The position numbers were made by a program, and so were the translations under genes. DNA of 64,000 nucleotides from Mesorhizobium waimense (lineage in GTDB: Bacteria > Pseudomonadota > Alphaproteobacteria > Rhizobiales > Rhizobiaceae), in NCBI RefSeq assembly GCF_003601975.1, contig NZ_QZWZ01000002.1:62001-126000 (forward strand), given 5' to 3'. The notes under the pieces were generated by a model that was not told the origin of the DNA, ran no database searches, and was given only the letters and a program-made list of their open reading frames with translations. Every line of letters starts with the position of its first letter. Within the stretch, counting starts at the first letter, position 1. Positions 35,901 to 46,600 of the stretch are shown here, in pieces.

Positions 35901-38472
35901 GATCGACGGCGATCAGGCTGAACTTGGCAGTGCCGCCTTGCGGCACCTCGTCATTGTCGAAATCCGGCCGGATGCCGATCATGTGGCCTTGCGGGCGGAT
36001 GCCGATCTCGAGCGAGCGCTCGATGGCGCGGCCGCCGGTTTCGCGCATCCTGACCGTGACCTTGGCGTCGACCAGCTTGGTGGTCGATGGCAATTGGTCG
36101 ACGGAGACCGGGAAGATCGCCTTGCCGTCTTCGCCGACCACGGGCAGGCCGATGAACGGGGTCACCGAGGGTTCGGCCGACTGCTCGTCGGCGAGACCGA
36201 AGGAATAGCCCTTGAAGCGATCCCAGTCGCGGGCGGTCGATAGTGTCAATTCGCCTTCGAGAGCCAAGCCCGCCGCCGGCGCGCCATAGAGGAAGCGGCC
36301 ATCGACCGTGACGTTGGCGGTTTCGCCCTGCGCGATCTCCTTCTTGTCGGCGGCGAGGTCGAACTCGATGCGATCCGGCACGAAATCCTCGACCAGGAAC
36401 ATCTGGCTGGCGACCGCCGCCTGTTTAGGGTCAGTGTAGATAGATACGGTCCAGGTGCCGCGCATGGCGTTGGGTTCGAGCGGCAGGTCGACGGCATGGC
36501 CGCCGGCCGATGCGCCGTCGCTAACGATGCGGCGGTTTTCGACGCCGTCGGGACGCGTGAAGATGAAGGTCAGCGGCAGGTTCTCGACCGCCTTGGCGGC
36601 GCCGTCGCGAGCGAGTGCCGCGACATGGACATCCTCGCCGGCGCGGTAGATGCCGCGCTCGGTCCAGGCATAGACGTCGAGCGCGCCCGGCGCCGGGCGC
36701 CCGGAGACGCCGCGATCGGACAGGTCGAAGCCGGCCCGACCCATATCCAGGAACACGAAGTCGTTGTCGCCCTGCTTGGCCATCAGGACGGCCGGCACCA
36801 TGCCGCCGTCGCCGCGCGTCAGGCCGGGGTTGAAGACAGCGCTGCCTTCGGCGTCGGTGGTGGCGGTGCCGAGGATCTCGTTGTTGCGGGCAAGCAGGGT
36901 GAGCTCGGCGCCCGATATCGGCTTGGCGGTTCCCAGCGACCGGGCGAAGACGTTGAGCCCGTCCTGCCCGGTATAGGTCGACAGGCCGATGTCGGAGACG
37001 ACGAACCATTGCGTGGCCCGCGAATTGTAGTCGTCGCTGCGGTCGTCGACAGCCTGCGCGGTCAGCACATAGACGCCAGGCTTGCGCTGCGGCAGGGCCT
37101 CGTCGACCGGGAAGGAGGTGGTGACCTCCTTGTTGAGATCGTTGGCGATGTCGAGTTGGCCTTCCCAGACCGGCTCGCCCATCTGGTCGGAAATGTTGGA
37201 AAGGTCGTAGCCGTCGAGCTGCTTCAGGAACTGATAGCCGGACAGAAGCTGCGCCAGCGAACGGTCGCCGATGCGGTAAAGCTTCATCTTGGCGGCGGCC
37301 ATGTTGACGGTGACGACCGGAATGCCGCGGCGCGCGCCGGCCGGCAACACGAAGCTGTCGCCGGTGAAGCGGGCCGATGACGCGCGGTCCTGCACGTAGA
37401 TCGACAGCACCACGGGTACGGAAATCACCTCGCCGATGGCCGCCGGCAGGCCGGTGCGGAAGGTCACTTCGTAGTGCTGGCCGTGCTCCAGCCCTTCGAC
37501 GCAGATCTGCTTGTCCTTGGCCTCGACGCCCTTCGGCGGCGCGTTGCCGACGGTGACGAACTGGGCATAGTCGACGCCGGTCTTGACCAGATCCTCTGAA
37601 AACTGCGCGCAGATGCGTGGCGCGCTGGTGTCGGCATCGACCGTGTGGTCGATGACGCGGAAGCCCTTGCGCGACTTGAGGTCCGCATAGTCGGCCTGGA
37701 CCGAAGGCGAAGCGACCAGCGCGAGGCTGGCTTCATAGGCCTGGAGCGCGGGACGGTAGAGGTCGCGGCGGTCAAGCCCGGCGCCGAGCAGCGCCAGCAC
37801 TTCGGCGCGCGTCCTGGTGGTGCGCAGCAGCTTGTAGGCGTTGAAGCCGGCGGAGGTGGCGTTTGCCGGCAAGGTCGATGCTTCGGAGGTGTTGGAGGCC
37901 GGCTGCACCGCAAGCGTCTCGCGCGCCAGTTCGAACCAGAGGTGGCCGTCATCGGGCAATACCGAAACCGCGGCCTCGTATTTCTGCATGGCGGAGCGAT
38001 GGTCGCCGGTCAGCGACGACTGCTCGGCCGCTGCTTTGAGCGCTTCCAGCCCTTCGGTCGGCTTGTCATAGGCCGGATCGGTCAGCTTGTTGCGGTACTG
38101 CTGTGCCTGGTCGGCCATCCAGTTGGGGAAGAAGGCAAGCTCCGGCGGCGCGCCAATATCGGGATCGCCATCGACATTGGCGACCTTGCCGGCGATGGCG
38201 CCGTTGAAGGTTTTCAGCTGGTTATAGTCGGATTTGAGGAAGCACCATTTGGCCTTGGTGTTGTAGGTGAAGGCGCGGCAGGCCGGATCGCCCAGGCAGG
38301 TCGTCTTGCACTGGTCGAGGCTGACATTCTGGTCGGATCTGAGATCGAAACCGAAATAGTCGGAATTATCGGTCGTCACGATTCGCCGGGCTTCGGCCGC
38401 TTGCGCGACGCTTCCCAAGGCAAAAAAGAGAAGGAGAAGAAAAGACAGACCACGAGCCGCGCGCATTGCCAT
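32992..38472 (-). CDS. Bacterial alpha-2-macroglobulin (YfhM-like) with N-terminal PAN domain
   Basis: 1826 residues from the ATG at 38472 (GGAGGG upstream; an ATG at 38466 is also possible). The signal peptide is RGLSFLLLLFFALGSVAQAA. A PAN/Apple-like domain with paired cysteines (QCKTTCLGDPACRAF) follows near residues 40-90. MG repeats and the bait region come next (YAWTERGIYRAGEDVHVAAL). The thioester motif is C1378-AEQ in YPYGCAEQTTS, then a complement-like helical domain. Such proteins trap proteases in the periplasm and are thought to work with PbpC in guarding or repairing the envelope. No lipobox is seen, so it is probably soluble in the periplasm. Confidence 0.94.
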   Translation of the reverse strand: MAMRAARGLSFLLLLFFALGSVAQAAEARRIVTTDNSDYFGFDLRSDQNVSLDQCKTTCLGDPACRAFTYNTKAKWCFLKSDYNQLKTFNGAIAGKVANVDGDPDIGAPPELAFFPNWMADQAQQYRNKLTDPAYDKPTEGLEALKAAAEQSSLTGDHRSAMQKYEAAVSVLPDDGHLWFELARETLAVQPASNTSEASTLPANATSAGFNAYKLLRTTRTRAEVLALLGAGLDRRDLYRPALQAYEASLALVASPSVQADYADLKSRKGFRVIDHTVDADTSAPRICAQFSEDLVKTGVDYAQFVTVGNAPPKGVEAKDKQICVEGLEHGQHYEVTFRTGLPAAIGEVISVPVVLSIYVQDRASSARFTGDSFVLPAGARRGIPVVTVNMAAAKMKLYRIGDRSLAQLLSGYQFLKQLDGYDLSNISDQMGEPVWEGQLDIANDLNKEVTTSFPVDEALPQRKPGVYVLTAQAVDDRSDDYNSRATQWFVVSDIGLSTYTGQDGLNVFARSLGTAKPISGAELTLLARNNEILGTATTDAEGSAVFNPGLTRGDGGMVPAVLMAKQGDNDFVFLDMGRAGFDLSDRGVSGRPAPGALDVYAWTERGIYRAGEDVHVAALARDGAAKAVENLPLTFIFTRPDGVENRRIVSDGASAGGHAVDLPLEPNAMRGTWTVSIYTDPKQAAVASQMFLVEDFVPDRIEFDLAADKKEIAQGETANVTVDGRFLYGAPAAGLALEGELTLSTARDWDRFKGYSFGLADEQSAEPSVTPFIGLPVVGEDGKAIFPVSVDQLPSTTKLVDAKVTVRMRETGGRAIERSLEIGIRPQGHMIGIRPDFDNDEVPQGGTAKFSLIAVDPDGKREALKGALWSLVKVERNYQWYRSNNSWNYEPVTFTKSVANGQVDLSADGEATVSLPVDWGRYRLQVETADPEGPATSYEFDGGWYVSSTTTETPDGLEIALDKDAYAAGEVAKLKVSPHFAGELLVTIGADKLLKTVTATVPVGGSTVDIPVGDDWGAGAYITATLFRPGDAQETRMPARAIGVKWLNVDPGSKKLAVTLTPPDKTMPRQQLSIPISVAGVQPGSNAYVMVAAVDVGILNLTNYKAPDPENWFFGQRMLGLEIRDLYGRLIDGSLGTTGKLRTGGDGANLQAQGSPPTEKLVAFFSGTVQLDADGKARVDFDIPQFNGTVRVMAVAWTKEAVGHAQSDVIVRDPIVITAGLPRFLAPGDAAVMRLDIADTDGPAGDYALSIDTTGDLSTGDKPLPQMLTLAQGKRQTLTVPLIAKTAGNASLTIKLAHADGTKVEQTLYVPVRPPQLPVTTRLVVDLKPNVGALRVDKELLAASLLDGASVSVGVSQTAAFDVPSLLMTLDRYPYGCAEQTTSRALPLLYVNELASGIGMASDPDLHNRIQEAIYKVLSYQASAGSFGLWGPGSGDLWLDAYVSDFLTRAREQKYDVPALAMSQALNNLQNSLGYDQDVQGRGSEIAYALYVLTRNKKASVGDLRYYADTQLEAFTSPMAVAQLAASLALYGDTQRSEATFQAAFRLAQSATDYDYYRSDYGSPLRDGAAMLALAAESKPVPTIVPALVKLVARKRADARWTSTQDESWMLLAARALKEGNDSITLSVNGAPHAGGYSDQFSGSDIAESPLTIANTGKTPLQAVVTTVASPVEPLPAGGDGFTIERTYYKLDGTEANVTEVQQNERYVVVLKVYEQNKWPSRLLITDLLPAGFEIDNPGLVSSAQLSNFSWLAQTDAAHLEFRDDRFVAAFNPNDGDGDRSIALAYVVRAVTPGTYAHPAATVEDMYRPQYSARTATGMMEVKAP

Positions 38473-38794
38473 AACACCCTCCAGACAGTGCTTACGTCCC
38501 GACATGATCAAGCTTCAGTCAGGCTTGTCAACACGAGGACGCGGCAGGTTCCGCCTGCCAACGGTTTCCTTTCCGGCCGAGAGCCGGTATCGGATAGAAC
38601 CTCCATAGGACAGGGGATCACGCATTCTTGCGGCGACGCAGAAGGTGTGAATTCCAAGCCCTGTCTATTTCAGACAATTGGATTGTGGCCCCTTTACGAG
38701 CACTTCAGAACTTCATTCCAATTTTAGCATTGCAAGCTAGGTTAGATTTGTAATGTCGGCGCATGAAAGACATATGTCGGGAGGAACCGCGCGA
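38473..38794. other. Divergent intergenic region between the alpha-2-macroglobulin and tamA genes
   Basis: The 322 bases contain one small hairpin (GGCAGG-TTCCG-CCTGCC, 38543-38559) and an AT-richer stretch before tamA (about 38690-38750), where a promoter is expected. A strong ribosome site GGGAGG lies at 38779-38784. No gene or convincing -35/-10 pair was found. Confidence 0.4.
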
Positions 38795-40681
38795 ATGCGC
38801 GGGCTTCCGCGCGCCCTGCTTTTCGTGCTGATGTGTTCCACCATGCTCGCCGCGGAAAGCCGGAATGCTGCCGCTTTCGAGATTTTCGGCATCAAATTGT
38901 GGGGCTCGTCGAACGACGAGGACGCCGATATCGTCGACCCGCTGCGCTACGCCGTGACCATCGAGGCGACCGATGCCGACAAGGATCTGGTCAAGAAACT
39001 CGAAAACGCGTCAACGCTGAAGGCCGACGAAGAACGTCCTGTGTCCGGTTCGCTCGGCCTGCTGGCCAAGGCGCGCAGCGACCGCGAGCAACTGGTTGCC
39101 GCGCTTTATGCGGATGCCCGTTATGAAGGCATCGTCACCATCACCATCCAGGGCAAGCCGCTCGACGAATTGCCGCCGGACGCCGAATTCACCGGGCCGC
39201 AGCCGATCCCCGTGGTGGTCACAGTGACGCCCGGGCCGAAATTCACGCTGGGCAACATCAGGCTGGAGGGCGATGCGGCCGGGCTGGCGAGCGCCGATTT
39301 CGGGCTGATCGCTGGCGGCGATGCCGGATCCGGCGCCGTGCTCAAGGCCGAAGCGCTGATCATCCGGGCGCTGAAGCAGGAAGGCAGGCCGCTGGCCAAG
39401 GTCACGGGCAGCCATATCGTTGCCGACCATGCGACTTCGACGCTCGACGTCACGCTGACCGTGGCGGCCGGACCGGTCGCCGGCTATGGCGACACCACGG
39501 TGGAGGGCACCGAGAAGGTCGACCGCGATTTCTCCGAATACATGACCGGCCTGAAATGCGGCCGCCAATATTCGCCCGACGAGATCGATGATGCACGCGA
39601 CCGGCTGCTTGGGCTCGAAGTGTTCAACAGCGTGACGCTGAAGGAGGCCGACGGCCTCGACGCCGACGGCAACATCCCGATCAACGTCCAGGTCAGCGAG
39701 CGCAAGCCGCGTTACTTCGGCCTCGGCGGCACCGTGTCCAATACGGAAGGCCTGGGACTGGAAGGCTATTGGGGTCACCGCAACCTGTTCGGCCGCGCCG
39801 AAAAGCTGCGCATCGACGGCGCCATCAGCGGCATCGGCAGCAACGATCTGGGCGAGCTCAACTACAATGCCGGCATCATGTTCGAAAAGCCGGGCGTGGT
39901 CGGGCCGGCGTCGAAATTCATCGCCAGCGTCAAGACCGTGCTCGAGCATCCCGACGCCTATGACCGTTTCTCGATCAAGGGCAGCACCGGGCTTTCCTAT
40001 GACATCGACAAGAAGCAGAGGGTGTCGGCGGAAGTCGCGCTCGACTATTCGAAAATCACCGATGCCTTCGGCAAACACACCTATCTGATCGCCAGCATTC
40101 CGCTGCAATATGTCTATGACAATCGCGACGTCAGGCTCAATCCGACAAAAGGTTTCAGGGTGCTGGCCTATGCCGAGCCGAGCTACGACATTTTGAGCGG
40201 CGCAGCTTTCCTCAAGCTGAAGGGCGAAGGGTCTGCCTACCAATCGATCGACTCCGCCTCAAAATTCGTGCTCGCCGAGCGCGTTGCCATCGGTTCCATC
40301 GTCGGCACCAGCCTGGAGCATGTCCCTGCCGACCGCCGCTTCTATTCCGGCGGCGGCGGCTCGGTGCGCGGCTATGCCTATCAGGGCATCGGGCCCAAGG
40401 ACATCGACGGGCAGCCGATCGGCGGCCTTTCCTTCTTCGAAACCTCGGTTGAGATGCGCATTGCGGTCACCGATACGATCGGCATCGTGCCGTTCGTCGA
40501 TGCCGGCACCGTCTCGACGAAATCTTTCCCGGACTTTTCCGACATGAAGGTCGGCGCCGGCGTCGGCGTGCGCTATCTTACTCCATTCGGACCATTGAGG
40601 GTCGACGCGGCGATCCCGCTCAACCGCGACCCGGGCGACCCGCGTTTCGGCATCTATGCCGGCATCGGACAGGCGTTCTGA
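38795..40681 (+). CDS. tamA: Translocation and assembly module outer-membrane protein TamA
   Basis: 628 residues from the ATG at 38795, which has GGGAGG 10 bases upstream and starts a signal peptide (LPRALLFVLMCSTMLAAESR). ATGs at 38753 and 38774 are in frame but lack a better site. POTRA-like repeats follow (VVTVTPGPKFTLGNIRLEG; YGDTTVEGTEKVDRDFSEYM). The C-terminal half is a BamA/TamA (Omp85) barrel with the conserved YSGGGGSVRGYAYQ (VRGY/F loop) and a final FGIYAGIGQAF strand. It inserts autotransporters and other barrels with TamB, encoded 3 bases downstream. Confidence 0.94.
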   Translation: MRGLPRALLFVLMCSTMLAAESRNAAAFEIFGIKLWGSSNDEDADIVDPLRYAVTIEATDADKDLVKKLENASTLKADEERPVSGSLGLLAKARSDREQLVAALYADARYEGIVTITIQGKPLDELPPDAEFTGPQPIPVVVTVTPGPKFTLGNIRLEGDAAGLASADFGLIAGGDAGSGAVLKAEALIIRALKQEGRPLAKVTGSHIVADHATSTLDVTLTVAAGPVAGYGDTTVEGTEKVDRDFSEYMTGLKCGRQYSPDEIDDARDRLLGLEVFNSVTLKEADGLDADGNIPINVQVSERKPRYFGLGGTVSNTEGLGLEGYWGHRNLFGRAEKLRIDGAISGIGSNDLGELNYNAGIMFEKPGVVGPASKFIASVKTVLEHPDAYDRFSIKGSTGLSYDIDKKQRVSAEVALDYSKITDAFGKHTYLIASIPLQYVYDNRDVRLNPTKGFRVLAYAEPSYDILSGAAFLKLKGEGSAYQSIDSASKFVLAERVAIGSIVGTSLEHVPADRRFYSGGGGSVRGYAYQGIGPKDIDGQPIGGLSFFETSVEMRIAVTDTIGIVPFVDAGTVSTKSFPDFSDMKVGAGVGVRYLTPFGPLRVDAAIPLNRDPGDPRFGIYAGIGQAF

Positions 40682-40684
40682 GCC

Positions 40685-43600
40685 ATGAAGACGTTCTGGC
40701 GCATCCTCCGCATTGTTCTTTACACGCTGCTCATCGTGGTGGCGGCGGGCGTCGGCGCGCTCGTCGTGCTGACCAAGACCGAGCGCGGCCGCGACAACCT
40801 CGCCGGCATCATCTCGCATCTTGCATCCAGCGATGACCGAAAAGTCACCGTCAGCGGCATAGACGGCATCTGGTCGGGCGCGCTCAGGCTCGACCATGTC
40901 GTGCTGGAAGACCGCAACGGCGCCTGGCTGGTGGCGCGCAAGGTCGCCGTCGACTGGTCGCCGACAGCACTTTTGTCGAAGAACTTCAGCGCCGAGCGCA
41001 TCGGCGCCGAGCGCATCGAACTCGCCCGCTTGCCGGCTGCGAGCACCCAGCCGGCGCAGAGTGGTGCAACGACGCTGCCGGTTTCGATCGACATTAAACA
41101 GATCGATATGCCCGAGATTGCGCTTGGCGAGCAACTGGCCGGGAGTGGCATTGCCGAGCTTGCCGCCAAGGGATCGGCCAAGGTCGATGCGTCGCCGCTG
41201 GCGGTCGAAACGGTGCTCGCGATCACTCGCCGTGACGGCAAGCAGGGCAATGTCGACGCCAAGGTCCATTTCGCGCCCGCCGACAACAAGCTCGACCTCG
41301 ATCTCAAGGCATCCGAGCCGGCGGGCGGCATCATTGCCAACCTGCTCAAACTGCCCGACGCGCCGCCGGTCGACATCATCGTCTCGGGGACGGGGCCACT
41401 GGCCAACTGGAGCGGCATCGGCACCTTCGTCGTCGACGGCCAGATCGTTACCCAGCTTACCGGCCGCCACCAGCTCAGCGACCAGGGCAATCACGTCGAG
41501 GCCAAGGGCGACGGCGATTTCGGGCGTTTCCTGCCAGAGAAGCTGAAGCCGCTGTTTGCCGGCAAGACCAGCTTCGACCTTGCCGGCACCGCGACGCCGG
41601 CCGGCGGCGTCGACATCGAGCGCGCCACGATCGAGAGCGACGCCGTGCATGGCACCGCCGCGGGCAGGGTCGATCCCAAGGGCGCTAGCGACCTTTCGGT
41701 GGAGATCGCCGCCAAGGGCGAGCCCGTGGTGCTCGACGTCGGCACCAAGGCGCAACCGGTCACGGTGGCGGTGAAGGACGCGACTGCCCGCGCCTTCGGC
41801 GACGGCAAGGCGCCGATGGTCGATATCGGTGCGTCGCTGGTTTCGGTGGCGGCAGGCGGCACGCAGCTCAACGATCTGGCGGCGCAGATCCATTCCGACG
41901 GGTTCGACATTGAGAATCGCAGCGGCCCGGTCAGCATCAAGCTTGAAGCCGGCGGCTTGAAAACCGACGTTGCGACGCTGACGCCGCTGGTGACCGGCAA
42001 GCTGGCGGCCGATCTCGCCGGTAAGATAAGCAAGGACGAGATTTCGCTCGACCAGGGAACGTTGCGCAGCGATGCGCTCAACGCCTCCCTGACGGCCACT
42101 CTATCGCTGACCGACCTGGCGATGAAGCTGAACATGAACGCCGATGCGGTTTCATCGGCGCTGCCGCCTCAGATCGGCTCGGTGCTGGGCGAGCGCGTGA
42201 CGTTCTCGGCGACCGCGACCCGCGACCCGCAAGGTTCGTTCGCCGCCAATTCACTCGAATTGACCTCCGGTTCGCTCAAGGCCAGCGGCACCGCCAGCGC
42301 GCAAGGCAGCGATATCCAGGCCGACATCAAGGGCACGCTCGGCGACGTTTCGGTGCTCTCGCAGCTGGCCGGCGTGCCTCTCGCCGGCGGCGTCGATTTC
42401 GCGCTGACGGCAAGCGGCGCGCGCTGGGCACCGGACTTCTCCGTTTCGGCCGACAGCGCCAGCCTGACGGCGTCGGGCCGCACGGTGAAAGACATCAAGC
42501 TGACCGCAGCGGGGAAGGCCGACGTCGCCAATCCGGCGGCGGATGTCTCGCTGACCGGGTCTGTCGACGGCCAGCCGCTCGACATCAAGGCGGCGCTGGT
42601 GACCAGCGATGGCAAGCGTTCCATCAAGGGGCTGAGCCTGTCGCTGGGCGACAACAAGGTTTCGGGCGATCTTGTGCTCGACGACAAGTTGCTGCCTCTC
42701 GGCACGCTGACGCTTGCTGCCCCCGATATCGCGCCGCTGGCTTCGCTCGGCGGGCAGACGGCGGCAGGCGATATCGGTGGCACCATTGCCTTCGCCAAGG
42801 AGGGCGAAGCGCCGACCGTCAGCATCAATGCGGCCAGTGCATCGATCTCGCGCGGTGAGGTGGCGGCGAAGGCGATCACCGTCAACGCGCTGATCGCCAA
42901 CTATCTCAAGAGGCCGGCGATCTCCGGTACGATCAGGGCCGACAGCGTGACATCGGGAACGACTGTCATCAGCGGCATCGGCGTCGATCTGAAGCGCGAC
43001 GGCGACTGGACCAATTTCACCGGCGGCGCGACGATCGCCGGCATCCCAGCTACCGCCGCCGGCCGGGCGAAGATCGCCGGTGGCACGACCAGCATCGAGA
43101 TTGCCTCGGGCGAGGCGACCGTTCGCGGCATCAAGGCGGCCATCGCCAGCCCATCAAGTCTCTCCATCGCCAATGGCGTGACCAGCATCGAGCGACTGGT
43201 GGTCGATGTCGGCGGTGGCGCGGTGACGCTCTCCGGCACTGCAGGCCGGACGCTCGACCTAGCGGCAATTTTCTCCGCACTGCCGGCAGCACTTGCCAAT
43301 GATTTCTCCCCCGGCCTCGACGGTGTGGGGACACTCGATGGCACGGCGCAGGTGACGGGATCGCCGGCAAACCCCGACATACGCTTCAATGTCCAGCTCG
43401 CCGGCGCCGAGACCAGCCAGACCCGGCAGGCCGGGCTCGGGCCGCTCAACCTCAATGCCGCCGGCGGTTTCACGCCGGCCGGCGGGATCGCCATCGATCA
43501 TGCGACGCTTGCCGGCGAAAAGATCTCCGGCAAGGCCGCCGGCACGATCAACCCCAACGGCGCCAGCGATTTCGCGCTCGACCTGACATCCACCGGTCCC

Positions 43601-46600
43601 AGCCTGCCGCTGACGCTCGGCAGCGCCGAAAGCCCGATCAAATTCGAGCTGCAGGCATTGTCGGTGAAGGCGGCGGGGCAAGGCATGAAGGTGAAGCTGG
43701 ATATTTCCGCAGCGCTGCCCTCGGTCGCCACCAACCACGCCAAGGTCGAAGGCATCGCGCTTGCGCTGCATTCCGACGCCTTCGACGTCAAGAGCCGTAC
43801 CGGACCGATCTCGGGTACGGTGACGGCGGACAAGATAGGACTGGACAACTCGACCATCGCGCCGCTGATCGCTGGCAAGATCATTGCAAAAGTCGCCGGC
43901 AGCCTGGCCGCCGATGCCATCACTATCGACAGCGGCTCGGTGCAGGGCGCAGCACTCGACAGCGCTTTCAACGGCCGGGTTTCCCTGGCCGACGGCGCCA
44001 TCGACCTCAACCTCAAGGCTGACGCCCTTTCGGCGGCGTTGCCGGCAGCGGCGCATGGCGTGCTGGCCGAGCGGACCCAGCTCAGCGCGACGCTGAAGCG
44101 CGATGCCCATGGCAATGTCAGCGCGAGCCCGGTCACGCTGGCGTCGGGTGCGCTGACCGCCAATGGGCAGGCAAGCCTCGCCGACAACAAGCTCAGCGCC
44201 GACATCAAGGGCGCTCTATCAGACATCTCGCTGCTGTCGAAAGACGCCAAGGGCGCCATCGCTTTTGCGCTGAATGCGCAAGGCCCGAGCCTGGCGCCGG
44301 ACCTTTCGCTGACGGTCGATAGTGACCGGCTTTCGGTGGCGGAGCGCGAGATCACTGGCCTGAAGCTGACCGCCACCGGCAAGGCCGATGCCGCCAACCC
44401 GGCGGCCAATGTGCAACTGACCGGCAATGTCGCCGGGCAAGCACTGCAAGGCAGCGCCGTGCTGGCGACGACGGACGGCAAGAGCGCCATCAACGGACTG
44501 CTGCTGTCGCTCGGCAAGAACCGGATCTCCGGCGACCTCGCGCTCGACCAGGCCTTCGTGCCCGAAGGCACGGTCGCCCTCGACCTGCCCGATATCGGGC
44601 CGCTGGCCGCATTGGCCCTGGAAAAGGCCGAAGGCGACGTGCGCGGCACGATTGTCTTCTCGAAGAGCGGCAACGCGCCGCAAGTCGCTATCAAGGCGAC
44701 AACCGGTTCGCTTTCGCGTGGCGACCTGGTGGCGAAGACCGTTTCCATCGACGCGCTGATCGCCAACTATCTTGCCGCGCCGGTGATCTCCGGCAAGATC
44801 CGCGCCGACAGCGTCATCTCCGGCGGCACCGTCATCCGCGGCATTGATGTCGATCTGAAGCGCGACGGCGACTGGACCGGCTTTTCCGGCGGCGCCACCG
44901 TCAAGGACATTCCTGCCAAGGCCGCCGGCCGGGTTAAGGTGGCGAACGGCACGACGACCATCGAGCTCGCCTCCGGCCAGGCGACGGTGCAGGGGATCAG
45001 GGCCGCGATCGCGCAGGCCTCGACCATCAGCATCGCCAACGGCACGACGACGCTGGACAGGCTGGTGCTCAACCTCGGTGGCGGCACGGCGACGGTGACC
45101 GGCAAGGTCGGGCAGGCGCTCGACGTCAATGCCGCACTGGCCAAGGTGCCAATCTCGCTCGCCAACAGTTTCTCGCCAGGCCTCGATGCCGCCGGCTCGA
45201 TCTCCGGCACGGTCAAGGTGACAGGCGCACCAGCCAATCCAAGCATTGCGTTCAAAATCGATGCAGGCGGCGTGCAGACCTCGCAGACCCGCGGCGCCGG
45301 CCTTGGCGGCATGAACATTTCCTCGTCAGGAACGTTCGCCGGCAAGAAACTTACCTTTGACGCCAACATCAGTGACGGGGCCGGACTTGGCCTCAAGGGC
45401 GGCGGCACGGTGACCATTGCGGGCACGCCGGCGCTGGCGCTCGACTTTTCCGGCAAGGTGCCGTTCTCCTTCCTTGCCGCGAAGCTTGCCGCGCAAGGCC
45501 TGTCATTGAACGGTACTGCCAGTGTCAATGTGCAAGTGCGCGGCCCGGCGACGTCGCCGGTCATCGGCGGCACGGTCAGCACGTCAGGTGCCCGCCTGAT
45601 CGATGCGCGCTCCGGCCTTGCCGTCAACGACATCGCTTTCGACGTTTCGATCGGCGCCGGCGTTGCCCGGATCAACCGCCTGACCGGCACGCTGTCGACG
45701 CGCGGCAGCCTGTCGGCCAGCGGCACGGTCGGCATCAACCCGGCGCAAGGGTTCCCCGCCGACCTGTCGGTCAAGCTCACCGACGGCCGCTATACCGACG
45801 GTCGGGTGGTCACCGCCAATCTCGGCGGCGACCTTACCATCAAGGGACCGCTCGCCTCGGCGCCGGTGATCTCTGGAACCATCAACCTGGCCAAGACCGT
45901 CATCACTGTCCCCGAGAAGCTGCCGGGATCGCTGTCGGCACTCGACGTAAAGCACAAGAACGCGCCGGTCGCCGTGCGGGCGCAGGACAAGGCGCTGCGT
46001 CCGCCAACGACAAGCGGTGGTGGTGGCGGCAGCGGGCTTGCCCTCGACGTCACGGTCAACGCGCCGAACCAGATCTTCATCCAGGGCAGGGGCGTCGATG
46101 CCGAGCTTGGCGGCTCGCTGAAGCTGACCGGCCCGGCGGCGTCGCCGCATGCGGTCGGCACTTTCACCTTGCAGCGCGGGCGGCTGTCGATCCTCGCCAA
46201 GCGGCTCACCTTCACCGAAGGCACGGTCGGGTTTTCCGGTTCGCTGGTGCCCTACCTCAACCTGACGGCGACGTCGACGACGAGCAGCGCCACCGTCACC
46301 ATTGTGGTGTCGGGCGAGGCGACCAATCCGAAATTCACCTTCTCGTCCGTGCCGGCCCTGCCGGAGGACGAGGTGCTGGCGCAACTGATCTTCGGCCGCT
46401 CGATGTCGAACCTGTCGCCGCTGCAGATCGCCCAGCTTGCCGAAGCCGCAGGGCAGCTGGCTGGCGTCGGCGGCTCGACATCGCTGCTCGAAAACCTGCG
46501 CAGCGCGATCGGCGTCGACGATCTCGACGTCACGACGGACGAGAAGGGCGGCACAGCCGTTTCGGCCGGCAAATACCTCAACGACCGCACCTATGTGACG

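Noticed and set aside
38753..38794. ATGs at 38753 and 38774 as the tamA start
   Set aside because: They are in frame but precede the strong GGGAGG at 38779-38784, which fits the ATG at 38795 and a normal signal peptide. Not excluded, only less likely.
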